31,036 bases of DNA from Rhizopus sp. PT2906 (GCA_025529335.1 JAMYHX010000502.1:1-31036), one strand, 5' to 3'; positions 1 through 11,584 are shown, counted from the stretch's first letter. Numbers and translations: made by a program. The notes: generated by a model from the sequence alone, not told the origin.

Positions 1-2549
1 TTGTCATCCATCAAGATGATACTTGAAGCCTCCTTGGCTACTTCTGTACCCGCAATACCCATTGAAAATCCCACATCGGCTGCCTTAAGTGCCGGTCCAT
101 CGTTTGTACCATCCCCTGTGACCGCGACAACTTCCCCCAACTGCTTCAGATCGTTCACAAGCAATTTCTTATCTTCTGGACTTGATCTAGCCAAAACACG
201 AAGTTGAGGTAGGATAGACTGTCTTTCCTGACGTGACATTTTTCTGAAACTTGACCCATCCAGAGCAATTGAGCCATGCACGTAGATACCACACTGTCTT
301 GCGATACTCTTGGCTGTCATCATGTTATCACCCGTCACCATACGTACACAAACACCAGCGCGCTGACAGGCTGCAACCGCATCAGTCACACCTTCTCGCA
401 ATGGGTCCTCAATGCCGACAATACCCAGTAATGTCAGCTGCCCTTGCTGCAACACATCTTCCAATTGTTGATCAGCTGTCCAATGGTCCATGTCTTGATA
501 ACAGATTGCCAAGGTTCTTAAGCACCGCGTGGCATAACTTTGAATTATTTTGACCATTCTTTCTCTATTCGCATCTGTCATGACTCTGGTTACAATCTCT
601 GATGCGTCTTGGTCATAACTTGTATCATGCATAGATACAATACGGCTGCATCGACTTAATAGGACCTCGGACGCTCCCTTGATGTGCATACGATAAATAA
701 CACCTTTTTGTTTCGACACACGAATCACTGTCGCCATTGCTTTTCGTGAAGAGCTAAAAGGAAACACGACTTCAATTGGCCATCGCATACGTAAGAGTTC
801 AAATGGCTCAGAGTCTAAATGGTTTCTTGAAAAGTTCAACAGGGCCGTTTCAGTCTTGTTTCCCACCAACGTCTGCTGATGTGAGAAGACCGTTGAGTTT
901 AAAGCCAGAGCTTGGTTTAAATATTGTCTGATCACCAGTGGAACCTTTGTCCTCAATTCATGTACGCCAAACAAATCTGGCCTTGACTTTGGGGGATCCT
1001 TCAAGAAGCGAAATGAGGAACCAAGCGTGCCGGCAACGACTGACATTTTATTCTCTGTCAGTGTGCCTGTCTTGTCTGAACAAATTGTTGTCGCACTACC
1101 CATTGTTTCGCACGCCGCAAGGACTCGTACAAGGTTGTTATCTTTCAGCATACGTTGTGTAGCAAAAGCCAAAGCTGAAACACGTTAAATGAGGTTTGAT
1201 CATTTTTTCTTTGGTTTTTTACCTAAAGTCACTGCTAAGGGTAACCCTTCTGGAACAGCAACGACGATCACCGTGACAGTGGTGATGAGAATAGCCATGA
1301 TATGAGCAACCACATCTGAAGGCACAGTAGACAATGAACCCGTAGCATATCCAATAACACAACGCACAATCAGCATTGTAAACAAAAAGGCTGCTGAAGA
1401 GAGACCAAACTTGGCAATACTTGACGCCAAGATGTCGAGCTTGTCTTGTAAAGGTGTATTTTCATCCTTGGTTCGAAGTGCCATCATGGTTCTACCATGA
1501 AAAGAATATGGCCCGACAGCAGTGACCATATATGTACAAATTCCCTCCAGGATTCTAGAACCAGAGATCAGAAATGGATCGAGGGGCCTTGTAGTATCTT
1601 CATCTTCAAAAGAGGTATGGCATTCATTCCAAGGTAATTTACGTACTGCATCTGATTCACCTGTCAAAGGTGACTCATCGCATTTCAAGTTGTGACCTTG
1701 TATAAATACACCGTCTGCGCAAACAATGTCTCCAGGTTCAAGCTGAAGAACATCACCTACTTGTACATCATATACAGATAATAATACATGTTCTCCTGAA
1801 CGAATAGCCTAAAAAGAAGATGTGAATAATATACCTTTTGATATTTATTTAACATCTTACGGTCACTTGGCGATCCTCCTTTTTGGCGTTCAGATCTCGA
1901 AACTGCTTTTCTTTTTGATAATCATTAACACTGCTCACAATGACCACCAAGGATACTGCGATAACAATAGCCACACCTTCTACCCATTTTACACCTGGAA
2001 CTCGATTACCTAGCGCATCATATTCGACTATTGTCAAATCTTCATAGATGCCCACAGTGAGTGAAATGATAGCTGAAGCTGTCAAAAGTAACTATAGACA
2101 ACAGTTGAGATGACTGCACAACACACGTACTTTTTTTTTTTTACCAATGTTTTATCTTGATAAGCTTCCCACATGATCTTTAATAAACTGACTGGCTCCA
2201 ACTCTGGTAACCGGTTAGGACCAAATACCTTTATCCTTTGAACAAAATATTCTTCTTTATCACTATAAAGCAGCTTGTCTGGTGGCATATAATATTCATC
2301 TTTTGTAGGTGGCTGCTTTAGATCGTGTAAGCGTATATAACATAAATTCTCTTCACGCCAGTCCAATCCAGTGTTCGTATTCGAATGTAATCCTCTTGCG
2401 AGGCCATCGATACCTCCGATGGATTCTAAAATGTCGAGTCGTTTATGATATACAATTGAATAGAGTTGTTCAGGTGAAAATGCAAATGGATTAGATGGGT
2501 CCAAGTGTTGCTGTGTCAATTCGACAAGGGTTTCTTCAGATGCTGTCAT
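1..2549 (-). CDS. PMC1: Calcium-transporting P-type ATPase, PMC1/PMCA type (partial, 3' end off window)
   Basis: Type IIB P-ATPase that pumps Ca2+ out of the cytosol, in fungi typically into the vacuole. Exons read on the minus strand: 2549-2145, 2091-1861, 1808-1223 and 1174-1, giving about 798 residues before the left edge; the family usually has 1,000-1,400, so the last transmembrane part is missing. Seen: first membrane pair around residues 134-190, the actuator motif DESPLTGES at about 256, the M4 motif PEGLPLAV at about 398, the phosphorylation motif DKTGTLT with the aspartate at about 441, and the hinge motif TGDGTNDGPAL at about 760. All three introns are 48-53 nt and keep frame. The start is the first ATG of the open frame, followed by a hydrophilic N-terminus. 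Family assignment is firm; vacuolar versus plasma-membrane location is inference. Confidence 0.95.
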
Positions 2550-3376
2550 TATTTGTAAGTATAGAAAAAGACTTGATAAAAAAAAAAGAAAAATAAAAAG
2601 AGAGAAGGAGAAGGACAGTGGGACATAGAGTCTATGGATATTAAAAAAGCAAATTAAGGAGATGTATCAAGGAGTGAATTTCAGTTTGCAGAAAAGACAA
2701 ATGAAAACAGGAGATGCTTTTAAGGAGAGCAGAACTCTGTTTGTAGTATATAAAAACAAGGCATTAAAATGAAAAAGAACTAAAGAGATAAAGAGCAAAA
2801 GATGCATTAGAATCGCTTGATAAATGACTATTTGTAATATATACCTATAGTCTGTTATTATCTCCTAAAAGAGCAATTTGTCTTCGTCCCACACTACGAA
2901 TTATTATCTACTGCGAGTTATTCAAAATATAAGCATATCGCTTATCCTTTTGGACACACGTCGTTTAAGCCTTTGTTCAAGCAAGCATTTTATTGTAAAG
3001 TACAATTACCGTTTATTTTTGTTAAATATGCAACCAAGTAGAATCAAATAAGTATATGGTGTAATTGATGATACAAAATTTGTAAAACGCTGCAAGTAAA
3101 AATACGTCTACTAGGAGTTGGATGCTTCTTTTCAACTGTTAGCATCTTGAATATATTGTTGAAAAGCGTTGACCCTAAATTTACGCCTACTGTGTATAGC
3201 AGAGATATGAGCCCTAGTTAGTCCTTTGCTATTTTTTCACTCATACCAAAATAAATTCAATCATACATGTTTCGTAAAGAGCGTAAACACAGACACTTGG
3301 CAAAAAAAAAAAGGGACAACCGTTTAGTCCACTTCACTCTTTTTCTCTCCTTTTATTCAAAATATATACATATAAG
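2550..3376. other. Intergenic region, no gene seen
   Basis: Stretch between the start of the Ca2+-ATPase gene and the end of the small gene at 3377-3652. It holds A-rich DNA just upstream of the ATPase start (2575-2620) and no open frame with recognisable protein similarity. It presumably carries the ATPase promoter. TTTATT at 3352-3357, read on the minus strand, is a likely poly(A) signal for the neighbouring small gene. Confidence 0.6.
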
Positions 3377-3652
3377 TTAAATGAACATCGCTGGATGAAT
3401 AATTTCCGTTTGGTTTGACCTTTTCTCTAATTCAGCAGTCTTGTGAGAAAGAATCAAGTATTCCAATTTAATTTGTTGAGCGCGACGACGAATACTTTCA
3501 AGATGATGCCGACGTTCAGCCGCATCATTCTTGTGCATAATTTTCTTCATGTCCAAATGACTGCCTTTATGCATAAATAGACGTTTAATCGACCAGAATA
3601 AGTTGTGTTTAGCAGAAGGCATGGAAGGTGTTTGAATGTGAACAGTTGGCAT
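3377..3652 (-). CDS. Small basic protein with predicted coiled-coil, unrecognised
   Basis: A 91-residue single-exon frame that I do not recognise. The first 30 residues include an aromatic/basic stretch (FWSIKRLFMHK); from about residue 35 the protein is rich in charged residues with helix-forming spacing (KNDAAERRHHLESIRRRAQQ, then LEYLILSHKTAELEKR), which suggests one amphipathic helix or short coiled coil. There is no signal peptide and no clear membrane segment. Support for a real gene beyond length: a TATAAA-like element on the minus strand near 3774-3769, about 120 nt upstream of the ATG, and AATAAA on the minus strand at 3357-3352, about 20 nt after the stop. Function unknown; it could be lineage-restricted. 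Confidence 0.55.
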   Translation of the reverse strand: MPTVHIQTPSMPSAKHNLFWSIKRLFMHKGSHLDMKKIMHKNDAAERRHHLESIRRRAQQIKLEYLILSHKTAELEKRSNQTEIIHPAMFI

Positions 3653-4138
3653 ATTTCAAAGCAAAAAGGATAAAAGCAAAATTGTAAATAACAGGATCCA
3701 ATTAAATTGTCACAAGGAATTTTACAGCAATCAAACCAGAACATACAAAAAAAACCAACAACGCATTTTTTATAAAGAGAGAGAACATTAGGGACAATTT
3801 CCATTTTTAAGCATCCTTGCGCCCATAGTTTTACTGTTTATCGTTTCTCAAACATAAAGTTGCTTGAATGAAACTGAATTAAAAGATATCAAAAATCACA
3901 GACAAAATTCATGCAAACTCCTCCTCTGTTTCGAGTATCCATCTTTGTCAAGAGGAAGAACCTTTGGTGGTGAGGGCGCCACCGAATAGCCACTTTGATT
4001 GGCCATGGGATCGCTTATGTCACCATTTTGGTGATGATTTGAGTGTGTCTTGTCTTTTGAAAACAGAGATAAAAGTAGTAATTGTTGTCCTCAGCTTGAT
4101 TTTTTGTCTCTATCTTTTTTTTTTCTTTATAAAACCAA
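3653..4138. promoter_or_regulatory. Divergent intergenic region between the small gene and PI31
   Basis: The two flanking genes are transcribed away from each other, so this 486-bp stretch should hold both promoters. Visible elements are a TATA-like sequence for the minus-strand gene (3769-3774) and a T-rich tract at 4115-4127 directly before the PI31 start. No protein-coding signal was found. Confidence 0.5.
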
Positions 4139-5366
4139 ATGAGCGTTTCAGATCCACTTGATCCTTCGGCTGTTCTTCAACTTACTTCACAAGTAATCAC
4201 TCGACTTGAATCACCTTATGATGCATTAGCAGCTGCTATGCATGCGATTATGCTTAGTGTTGGTTTTAGATTTGCAGGACTAGGTGATGATGCTAGACAA
4301 GGTATATTTCTTTTTCGTTCATGATCGCAATTGAATGAGCTAAACCCCCTCTTTTTTTTTTAGAGGGCGACGGTACGCAAAGAAACCTACCAGCAGAATG
4401 GAACCAGCATGGTCCACACTATTATCATTTTAGATACAGTCATCCACAGTCTAGTTTAACGTTTGTGATCAAGGTAGTGCGAATGGGCGATAAATGTGCT
4501 ATCCTTGGCATAGGCATTGGTGTAAGTCTCTCCTTTTGAAATATAAAGCATATTTATGCAATACTGACTGTATGTTTTAGGATAACAAGATAGTTGTCTT
4601 GGATATTGCCACTGAAGATTACACATCAGCCTCATTCTTCCCCAACGATCTTTCAAATGATCCACTCGTACATGGATTTATCTCGAGCAATCGCTTTCAT
4701 GACTTTATCAAGACTGTCAAATTAAATATCATACAACGTCTGATACCTGGACTGAATAAACCAGGATATGATGACAATACAACAACAACAACGTCTTCCT
4801 CGGGAACGATTCCATCAGGAAACCAACCTCGTCAACCTCCATTCATGGTGCCTCCACCAATGCCTACTGATCCATACAGTGTAGGAGGGGACGATCTAAA
4901 TCCATTTGGAGATAGACTACGCTTACCTGGGTAATACAATCATTCACTAAAAATAGCGAGAGAAAAAAAGAAAGATTTCTTAATTATAATTCATAGATCC
5001 CGAGGAACTGGAGGAGGCATGTACGTAGGACCTAACCATCCGATCTTCGGAGGCAGATTTGATGATCCACCTATTGGTGGCGGACCAGAAAATTTACCAA
5101 GGTATTTAAACAAAGTTAATACAGATCCGGTGGAATAGACGGCCTAAACGTAATATACACATTTTAGAGGTGCTGTGCCCCCTGGTGCTCGATTTGACCC
5201 AATAACACCACCTGGACCAAGATTCAATCCAAGGAACTTTAGGGCACCAGGCAGTGGTGAACCAGATAATGATGAACTTCTTCCACCTGTGAGTGACTGA
5301 ATTATAAATGATTGATCTGCTCTGCTTATAATGTTTGCTTAGGACTATGACCGTATGTTTGGTTAA
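4139..5366 (+). CDS. Proteasome inhibitor/regulator PI31 (PSMF1/Fub1 family)
   Basis: Binds the 20S proteasome; in yeast and animals this family acts in proteasome regulation, assembly or transport. Six exons: 4139-4301, 4364-4521, 4581-4930, 4997-5101, 5168-5288 and 5343-5366, giving 306 residues. The N-terminal half (about 1-165) fits the FP domain, including a segment starting LDPSAVLQLTSQVITRLESP and a later FLPND-like piece (SFFPNDLSNDPLVHGF). The C-terminal half is rich in Pro, Gly and Arg, with NPFGDRLRLPG, HPIFGG and the closing PPDYDRMFG, which matches the conserved C-terminal pattern of PI31 that contacts the proteasome. Threonine/serine runs near residue 165 mark the domain linker. 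Five short introns, all frame-preserving, cut mainly the disordered half. The last exon codes only eight residues and contains the conserved tail. Confidence 0.92.
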
Positions 5367-5559
5367 GTTCCCCATCTTTGTGATATTCATGTTTATGTAA
5401 CCAAAAAAAATAAATAAATGTAATCATTTGTTGTATAATACATTTTGTAATTCAAACCATGATCTAAATATAATATGGTTATTACGTGGTGTGAAGAGAA
5501 TATGCCACACATCCTGACGGGGTAATCTTTGGATTTAAAAAACCGCCCTTCCATCTAAA

Positions 5560-5568
5560 TATAAAAGG
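5560..5568 (+). promoter_or_regulatory. TATA box of the CofD-like gene
   Basis: TATAAAAGG lies about 55 nt before the start codon at 5623 and is followed by a pyrimidine-rich leader (CTCTTCATTTCCCCTTTTCG). Spacing and context fit a core promoter. Inferred from sequence only. Confidence 0.55.
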
Positions 5569-5622
5569 ATTATCTCTTCATTTCCCCTTTTCGTTATTTT
5601 CATTCTTTAAATATATATCATC

Positions 5623-7336
5623 ATGGATCCTTCCTTTATCGTCTTCTCAGGTGGCTCTGCTTGCAACTTTATTAGTAAGTAGAAGAACAGCCTTGACGTT
5701 ATCAAACAAACAAGACTCATTGTAATGTAGCAAGTACATTCCAGACCATTACTCCAAGTGTATGCTATGTTCTAGGTGTATCTGACAATGGCGGCTCTAC
5801 AGTAATAATCATATACAAACTGATTTGTTACCCTTCCTTATTTCCTCATTTCTAGAGTGAACTATTAAGAGTCTTGGGTGGGCCCAGTATTGGCGATTTG
5901 AGATCTCGACTGACGAGATTGATCAGCATTGACGGTCTTGATGCAGAAGAACAAGCAGCCATAAAAGAATTACTCAGTTATCGTCTAGACTCTATAGGTG
6001 ATGATAATGCCATACGTGATGATTGGTCTGCTATTGTCGAAGGCAGACACAGGTACAAGATAGAATAGGGAAAAGAAAAAGCGACGCTAAGACACTAGGC
6101 TTTTATTTTCAGATTGTGGGACAAGATTTCGATTGAAAAAAAGGAAACCATTCGAGGCTTTTTGGTGTCGTTTAACTGTGAGATATTAAAACGAGCGCAT
6201 AAGCATTTTAACTTTCGTAACGGATCCATTGGAAACTTTTTCTTGACGGGTGCCCGATTGTTTTTTGGTTCCTTGGAAGCAGCCATCTTCTTGTTCTCGT
6301 CTATCACTGCTATTCGTCAACCTACCTGTGTCGTGCCTGTGATCAATACGAATCACACAGCGGCCATTGCTGCTTTATTAGAAGATGGCAATATATTAAG
6401 AGGACAGTGTGAAATCAGTCATCCTGGATATCGGCAATCAAGAAACAAAACCATGAACCCGATTGATGCCTTTTCAAAACTGGCCTTGCCTAGCTCACCT
6501 ATTGTTGGTAATGATGAAGAGGATGAGATCAATGGTAATCTTATATTCAGCAAATCCACCGAGGAACAGCTGTCTGCACCTATTTCAAGAATATACTACA
6601 TGAACGAGTACGGTCAAGAGATCTATCCACTACCTAATCCCAAGGTACTCGATCACCTCAACACACGTACTGAACTCGTTTACTCGATTGGCTCCCTCTA
6701 CACATCCATCTTACCATGCCTCATCTTGCGCAAGGTCGGACATGCGATTGCAAACTCTCCTTCCTTAAAACACAAGATCTTGATACTGAACGGCACTACT
6801 GATCGAGAGACGGATGGTTACACTGCACTTGATTTCATTGGCACCATCACCAATGCGCTGAATGAAAGCCAGCTAATTGATGCTCGACGCGCATTTTACG
6901 ACTCACACACAGAAGAAGATTCCACATTTTATACCAGACCTGTTGACTATGGCTTTAGACAATGGCCACCTCTCCATAGATTACGCACATCCTGTGGGTT
7001 ACAAGAAGGGTACACTGGTGCAAACAGTCCTCGTGAGCGTTCGACAGGAGCGTCTACGCCATTCCCACCTGAACTCGTACCTAATGAGCCACCGTCAAGG
7101 TACATTACACATTTAATTTATCTTTCTAATTCACGTAAGTCCCTGTTTCTTTTTTTCTATCTTGTTGATATCTCATGTATTTTTTAGAGGTACCTGTTGA
7201 TCGAGAAGCAATCGAATCTCTAGGCATACAGTGTGTAGTTGCAGATCCTGATCCAACTTCAGAAGAACCAAGATATCATCCTGGACTCTTGCAAAAAGTG
7301 TTGTCAGAGATATTAGTCAAGGACAAACGGCCTTAA
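5623..7336 (+). CDS. CofD/YvcK-like protein (UPF0052 family)
   Basis: Member of the family that includes archaeal CofD (2-phospho-L-lactate transferase of F420 synthesis) and bacterial YvcK, present in fungi with no established reaction. Five exons: 5623-5674, 5731-5801, 5856-6052, 6113-7134 and 7188-7336, giving 496 residues. Seen: nucleotide-binding-like FSGGSACN at residues 8-15, SDNGGST at 35-41, GGPSIGDLRSRL at 49-60 and GSIGNFFLTG at 144-153; these are the family signature blocks. A later segment from about residue 300 (LVYSIGSLYTSILPCLILRK) fits the family core. The last intron uses the GTAAGT at 7135; an earlier GT at 7100 leads to an immediate stop and was rejected. An acidic insert near 235-250 (NDEEDEING) is probably a surface loop. 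Substrate and role in this organism are unknown. Confidence 0.9.
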
Positions 7337-7647
7337 AAATTCTAAAAATAAATATTTATTTAAACAATGCTTTCTGTTTCGGAATTTATGATTTTCTTTT
7401 TTAATCCATCGACCGAGATTGCCCATAAAATTGAATGCTGCTATAAAAGGCAACTGACGTGTACATTTGTTTTCCCTTGTATCGCGTTTTCTTTAATTAA
7501 AGACATCAATAAATCTACTTACACTTAATACTTCATGCATGTAGTTTAATTTTATTTACTAAACAGAATAAAGAAACCATGATTAATATTGTAATCAGTG
7601 CATCATCTTTAATTTGATAGAATCAATTCAACTATAGTCTATTGTTG

Positions 7648-7674
7648 TATATATGTATATATATATATATATAT
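7648..7674. repeat. (AT)n microsatellite
   Basis: Simple alternating TA tract in the intergenic region downstream of the CofD-like gene. Probably slippage-prone; no function inferred. Confidence 0.8.
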
Positions 7675-8144
7675 TTTCATCGATATAAGAGGATGTTGTC
7701 CTTTTTCTTTGTCATAGATTAGTTTGTAGCTTTCATTTTAGAGAATACATGTACGCTTGCAAGTACGCGTTCATGATATAAATAACTAGCATGGACAGGA
7801 AACTAATATTGATATAACAAGTGATAAATCCTGATGTCAGCATTATCCCTGCTTGACGCTATCCGTTTAACCATTATAGGAGAAATATATGTAATTTCGA
7901 TATTAAAAGAGACAAAGAAAGCCAAAGAAATGATATCAGACACGTGGAAAACAATGACAATCTTCTCTCCTATGTTTATAAACACAAAGGAAATGAAGGA
8001 CGAAGAGGGTTGTTCAAAGAAGGAAATGTTTACTTTATTCTATCGCCCATTAGTACCGTGAATACTCTAATGGTATTAAAGCCTCATCATCAATTTCCCT
8101 TTATAACTTGACTCGTACCCCCAAAGTTATACAATGGCACATAA

Positions 8145-8235
8145 CCAATAACATTGAATTCCGAAGCAACTATAAAGGAAACCCTTTTTTTTTCTTTTTT
8201 TTCTTTCCTTCTTTCTCTTTCTCTTTACATCTCTT
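8145..8235 (+). promoter_or_regulatory. Core promoter of the zinc-ribbon gene (CCAAT, TATA, pyrimidine tract)
   Basis: CCAAT at 8145-8149, TATAAAGG at 8171-8178, then an almost pure T/C tract to about 8235 just before the ATG at 8242. This is the clearest promoter in the window and supports the short gene that follows. Confidence 0.6.
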
Positions 8236-8241
8236 CTTATA

Positions 8242-8556
8242 ATGAAAATGACTGGATCATTTACTCTTGTCAAAACTCCCGGAAAAAAGATATCATTAGA
8301 ACAACATGGTCATACTTGTCCCAAATGTAAAAGCATGGAATCAGTTCGATTGACAAGATCAGAGAGACGATGGATCCTGTTTAATAAATGCATATCAAGT
8401 ATCAATCGAGTTCGATATGAATGCTCAAGTTGTAATTGGAAAAATGAACAGTTGCCTCAGTCCAACCTTCCGTATGAATTAGATAGTCCTTACTGCTTGA
8501 CATCACCATCGTCACAATCATCACCATCATCTCACAGGCTCTCTTCCGCATATTAG
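8242..8556 (+). CDS. Small protein with zinc-ribbon-like CxxC pairs, unrecognised
   Basis: A 104-residue single-exon gene. Two CxxC knuckles, CPKC at about residues 27-30 and CSSC at about 61-64, are separated by a basic segment (RLTRSERRWILFNKC); four cysteines in this spacing would bind one zinc in a zinc-ribbon fold. The C-terminal 25 residues are a Ser/Pro-rich low-complexity tail (TSPSSQSSPSSH), a possible phosphorylation region. There is a further cysteine at about 50. I do not recognise a named family. A strong promoter layout (CCAAT, TATA, pyrimidine tract) and a convergent neighbour ending at 8722 support expression. A nucleic-acid or protein-binding role is possible, but this is inference. 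Confidence 0.72.
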   Translation: MKMTGSFTLVKTPGKKISLEQHGHTCPKCKSMESVRLTRSERRWILFNKCISSINRVRYECSSCNWKNEQLPQSNLPYELDSPYCLTSPSSQSSPSSHRLSSAY

Positions 8557-8721
8557 AGTCCATATATCTTATTTATTCTATACATACAAATATATGTATA
8601 TATCTCTCACACATAAGCATTTCTACAATCATTATCTCTTCTTTTAACTCATTTTGCTGATTTTATTATTATTCTTTATTTTCTCTTTACATAAATAAAA
8701 TCATTCCTACATATACACTTT

Positions 8722-11584
8722 TTATGAAGAAGACGTAATACTTCCTGTTGACTTTGTTGACACAATAGACATTCTCTTACGTCCATGAGTAGTTTTTCCT
8801 TTATCTGTCTTTGGCTTGATCGTCTCAGGTACACCTAGATCGATCGAGTGTTGGATGGCAAGATTCAGGCGCTATATTTATACATGAGATCATGAATTTA
8901 CTAAATATGGTAGGTCTGATATTTTACCGTAGCCAGTCTGTACTCGAAATCGTAGTTTGAGTAAGTCAATGTCGATTCCCAGAGATACCTTGCTCGTTTG
9001 TAATCCTTCATGCCCCAGCAAGTATTACCACATTCCCTAATCGAGTATGGTGAGTTAAGGTAACATAAGGATATAATCATGTTACCAATAAGCAAATGGA
9101 GCAACCCAGTTGGTATGTTTAAATTTATCCTTATTGTCAACGATCCAGTTCAGATGAACCACGCCTTCTTCATATCTATTCAGTGAGTTCAAAATAGACG
9201 CCTTCATGAGCAATAGGACACCACGTTGGTCATTATAATCAGGTTTAGCTGTCATGGGCACTAATTCGACTCTTCGCAGGTCATATTCCATTTTTTCACG
9301 CTCATAGATCAATTCGAGTGTCGATTCGACCAACTCTAGGCACTTTTCAAGTGTTGAGGATTCCATACAGGGAAACGCATTCCATACAAACAAGATTTCG
9401 AGGGCAGGCAAACTGAAATCGAGGTCTTGATAGCCACTGACCTCGAAGAAGGCAACACGATTCGAAATGTACTGCTCCATCTGAGAGTTTCGCTTCTTGT
9501 CGATAAGCTTGGGTGCCTCTGCAAATGCCAGAATAGCCTCGGTTCGGTTACCGAGCATCTCCATACAAGCACCATAAAAGTATTTGAGGAACGCAGGTGA
9601 GTTGTACTTGGTCTGGAGCTCAAGGATACGGACAGCAGCACTTGCCCAGTCAAGACACATGGCAGAGTTGAAGGCAATTTCAAATGTTGCCAGGTGACCT
9701 ACCTCGGGCCAATCGCCTTGAGTGACTTCGTACATGTAGACAAAGGATTGCGTTGACAAAGGCAGGTTACGTGCCAGACGACTGACACGGCCGGCAAAAA
9801 ACAGGAAAAAGGCCGAATTGGGGTAGTGTTCTTGGGCGTCGAGTAAGCACTCGATGGCAGGTTGGATCAACTCGCGCGTAAGTATCTGTGGCGCATATGA
9901 CGTGAGGATCACGTAGTAGGATAAAAGCATAAGTGAAGCGAGCGGTGATCGGATACGTTTGCCTTCCAAACATAGCTTGAGAAGGGCAAACCCTAGATGC
10001 TTATCAGCTGTCCAACCGAAAGCGGACACAATCTTTAGAACCTTGGGAGGCAAAGAGGATAGCAACAGATGGACGGCACCTATGCCAAATTGAATACCCG
10101 AGACGGTATCCTGATCTATATACTTATTGAAGTTTTGTCCCATGCGTTTATATTCTTGCCACACAAGACTATAACTTGTATAGGCTAATAGGCGATGTTA
10201 GATTGATATGTGTGCCTTTTTTTTTCTTTTTTTCTTGTATTGATTACCTCTGCGAAGGTTCCATCCCGCTTTAAGATAACCAACGACGGTTTCCAATGAC
10301 AGATATGTCATAGCCATTAGTAAGGCACATTCGGCTTTCACAACATGAGCCCTAAGTGCACCGTTAGGTAAGAATTGTTGCTCCTGTAGTTCCCACTTGC
10401 TCAAAGGTCGTGTATTGGTAGGGAGATGAGTTGAGTTGGTTCCCATGAGATTGGTGAAATAATGTGATACCGTATCCTTCAAGGGCTTTTTGGCAGATGC
10501 AGCTTCAATTTGAGCATTAGCAAATAAGTAAGTTTCTGTCAATTTGGAAAGCGCAGCCTCTACATCCTTTAAGTTATATGACTATCAAAGCTGTTATGTG
10601 TATAATTCCAGGCTTGTGATCAATTTGACTTACAGAAATTGCTATTTTTTGTAGTTAGACAACATTCCTATACCAATTTACAACAAGACAGTTTACCTTT
10701 GACAAATGCCATTGAAGATAAACCCAAGGCATACAGTGGGTCTCTACAATCCTAATCAGCTCCTTTTTTTCCCTTTTACAAGGTTTTTTATAATTTACTC
10801 TTTAGATTTTGTTTCAAAGATAGCCTTGGCCTCTGAAAACTTGTTGTTAAAAAACAATTGAACACCCTTCAACATATCCTCATCTAAATATAAACACTGA
10901 TCAATCACTTTTCTTTTTTTTCTTCTTCTTTTAAATATACTTACCATAAGCCTCTTGTTCTCTTGGTCTCATCACGTTCGGTTTAACACGGGCAAAGTCA
11001 ATATTGGACAAAGGAATAGTACCTGTGGGTAACTTCTTTTGTTGCTCATTCGACTTTTTTTCTGTTTCTATGTGTTCTTTAGCAGCGTCATGATGCGCTA
11101 AATCATCTACTTCCTCATCAATGCCACCTAACGTCAACGGCGGACTTGGGGCAGCACCTGGTGTAGGAGGCGTGACAAAATCGGCCATGTTCTGACCGGC
11201 TGGCAAATCAATAGAGGTACGTATTTGTTCTGTTATAATCTGTAGATTGGTTAATGGCTTTGGCTTTGGAGAGTTGGGTGCACTGGATGCCATCAATGTT
11301 TCTTTGTCGACCTGTACTTCATTATGATTTTCTTCTGACTCACCCACTTGCTCCTGTTCTGGCTTGTTCTCGACTATTACGTCTTCTTTAATAGATAAGG
11401 TATCTTGAATTTTAGTTATCACAGAGACCAGTTCTGATTTATCTTTTTGTTCTTCTGCGGCAAAGAATTCATCATCCTCATCCTCTGTCACTTGGTCTAC
11501 TTTAAAGTAGTCTTCTTCCTTTAAACTGGATGACACCATCTGTATATTTTCCTTTTCTTTCGAGATACTTTGATTGTCTGTCAT
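8722..11584 (-). CDS. IML2/TTC39-family tetratricopeptide protein
   Basis: Member of the family that includes yeast Iml2 (lipid-droplet-linked clearance of inclusion bodies, also found at mitochondria) and animal TTC39. Eight exons on the minus strand: 11584-10945, 10883-10799, 10743-10697, 10641-10634, 10581-10248, 10184-9086, 9036-8928 and 8871-8722, giving 823 residues. Residues 1-213 are acidic and disordered, with Pro-rich pieces (VTPPTPGAAPSPPLTLGG). The conserved part begins with LKGVQLFFNNKFSEAKAIF and DPLYALGLSSMAFVK, followed by the large helical repeat exon with SGIQFGIGAVHLLLSSLPPK and FGWTADKHLGFALLKLC, both typical of the family, and ends with helices around YKRARYLWESTLTYSNYDFE. 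The last 30 residues are Ser/Thr/Lys-rich. The fourth exon is only 8 nt, yet is needed to keep the frame. Family call is firm; cellular role is by analogy. Confidence 0.9.

Larger units (their letters stand above)
7337..8241. other. Intergenic region, mostly AT-rich, no supported gene
   Basis: Contains the 3' region of the CofD-like gene (AATAAATATTTATT just after its stop), an (AT)n tract near 7648-7674 and the promoter of the zinc-ribbon gene at its right end. Open frames here (for example 7834-8061) have no recognisable motif, no polypyrimidine leader and no poly(A) context, so none is called. Confidence 0.55.

Noticed and set aside
7834..8061. 75-residue frame upstream of the zinc-ribbon gene
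   Set aside because: No recognisable domain, overlapped by an equally long antisense frame, and no core-promoter or poly(A) signal.
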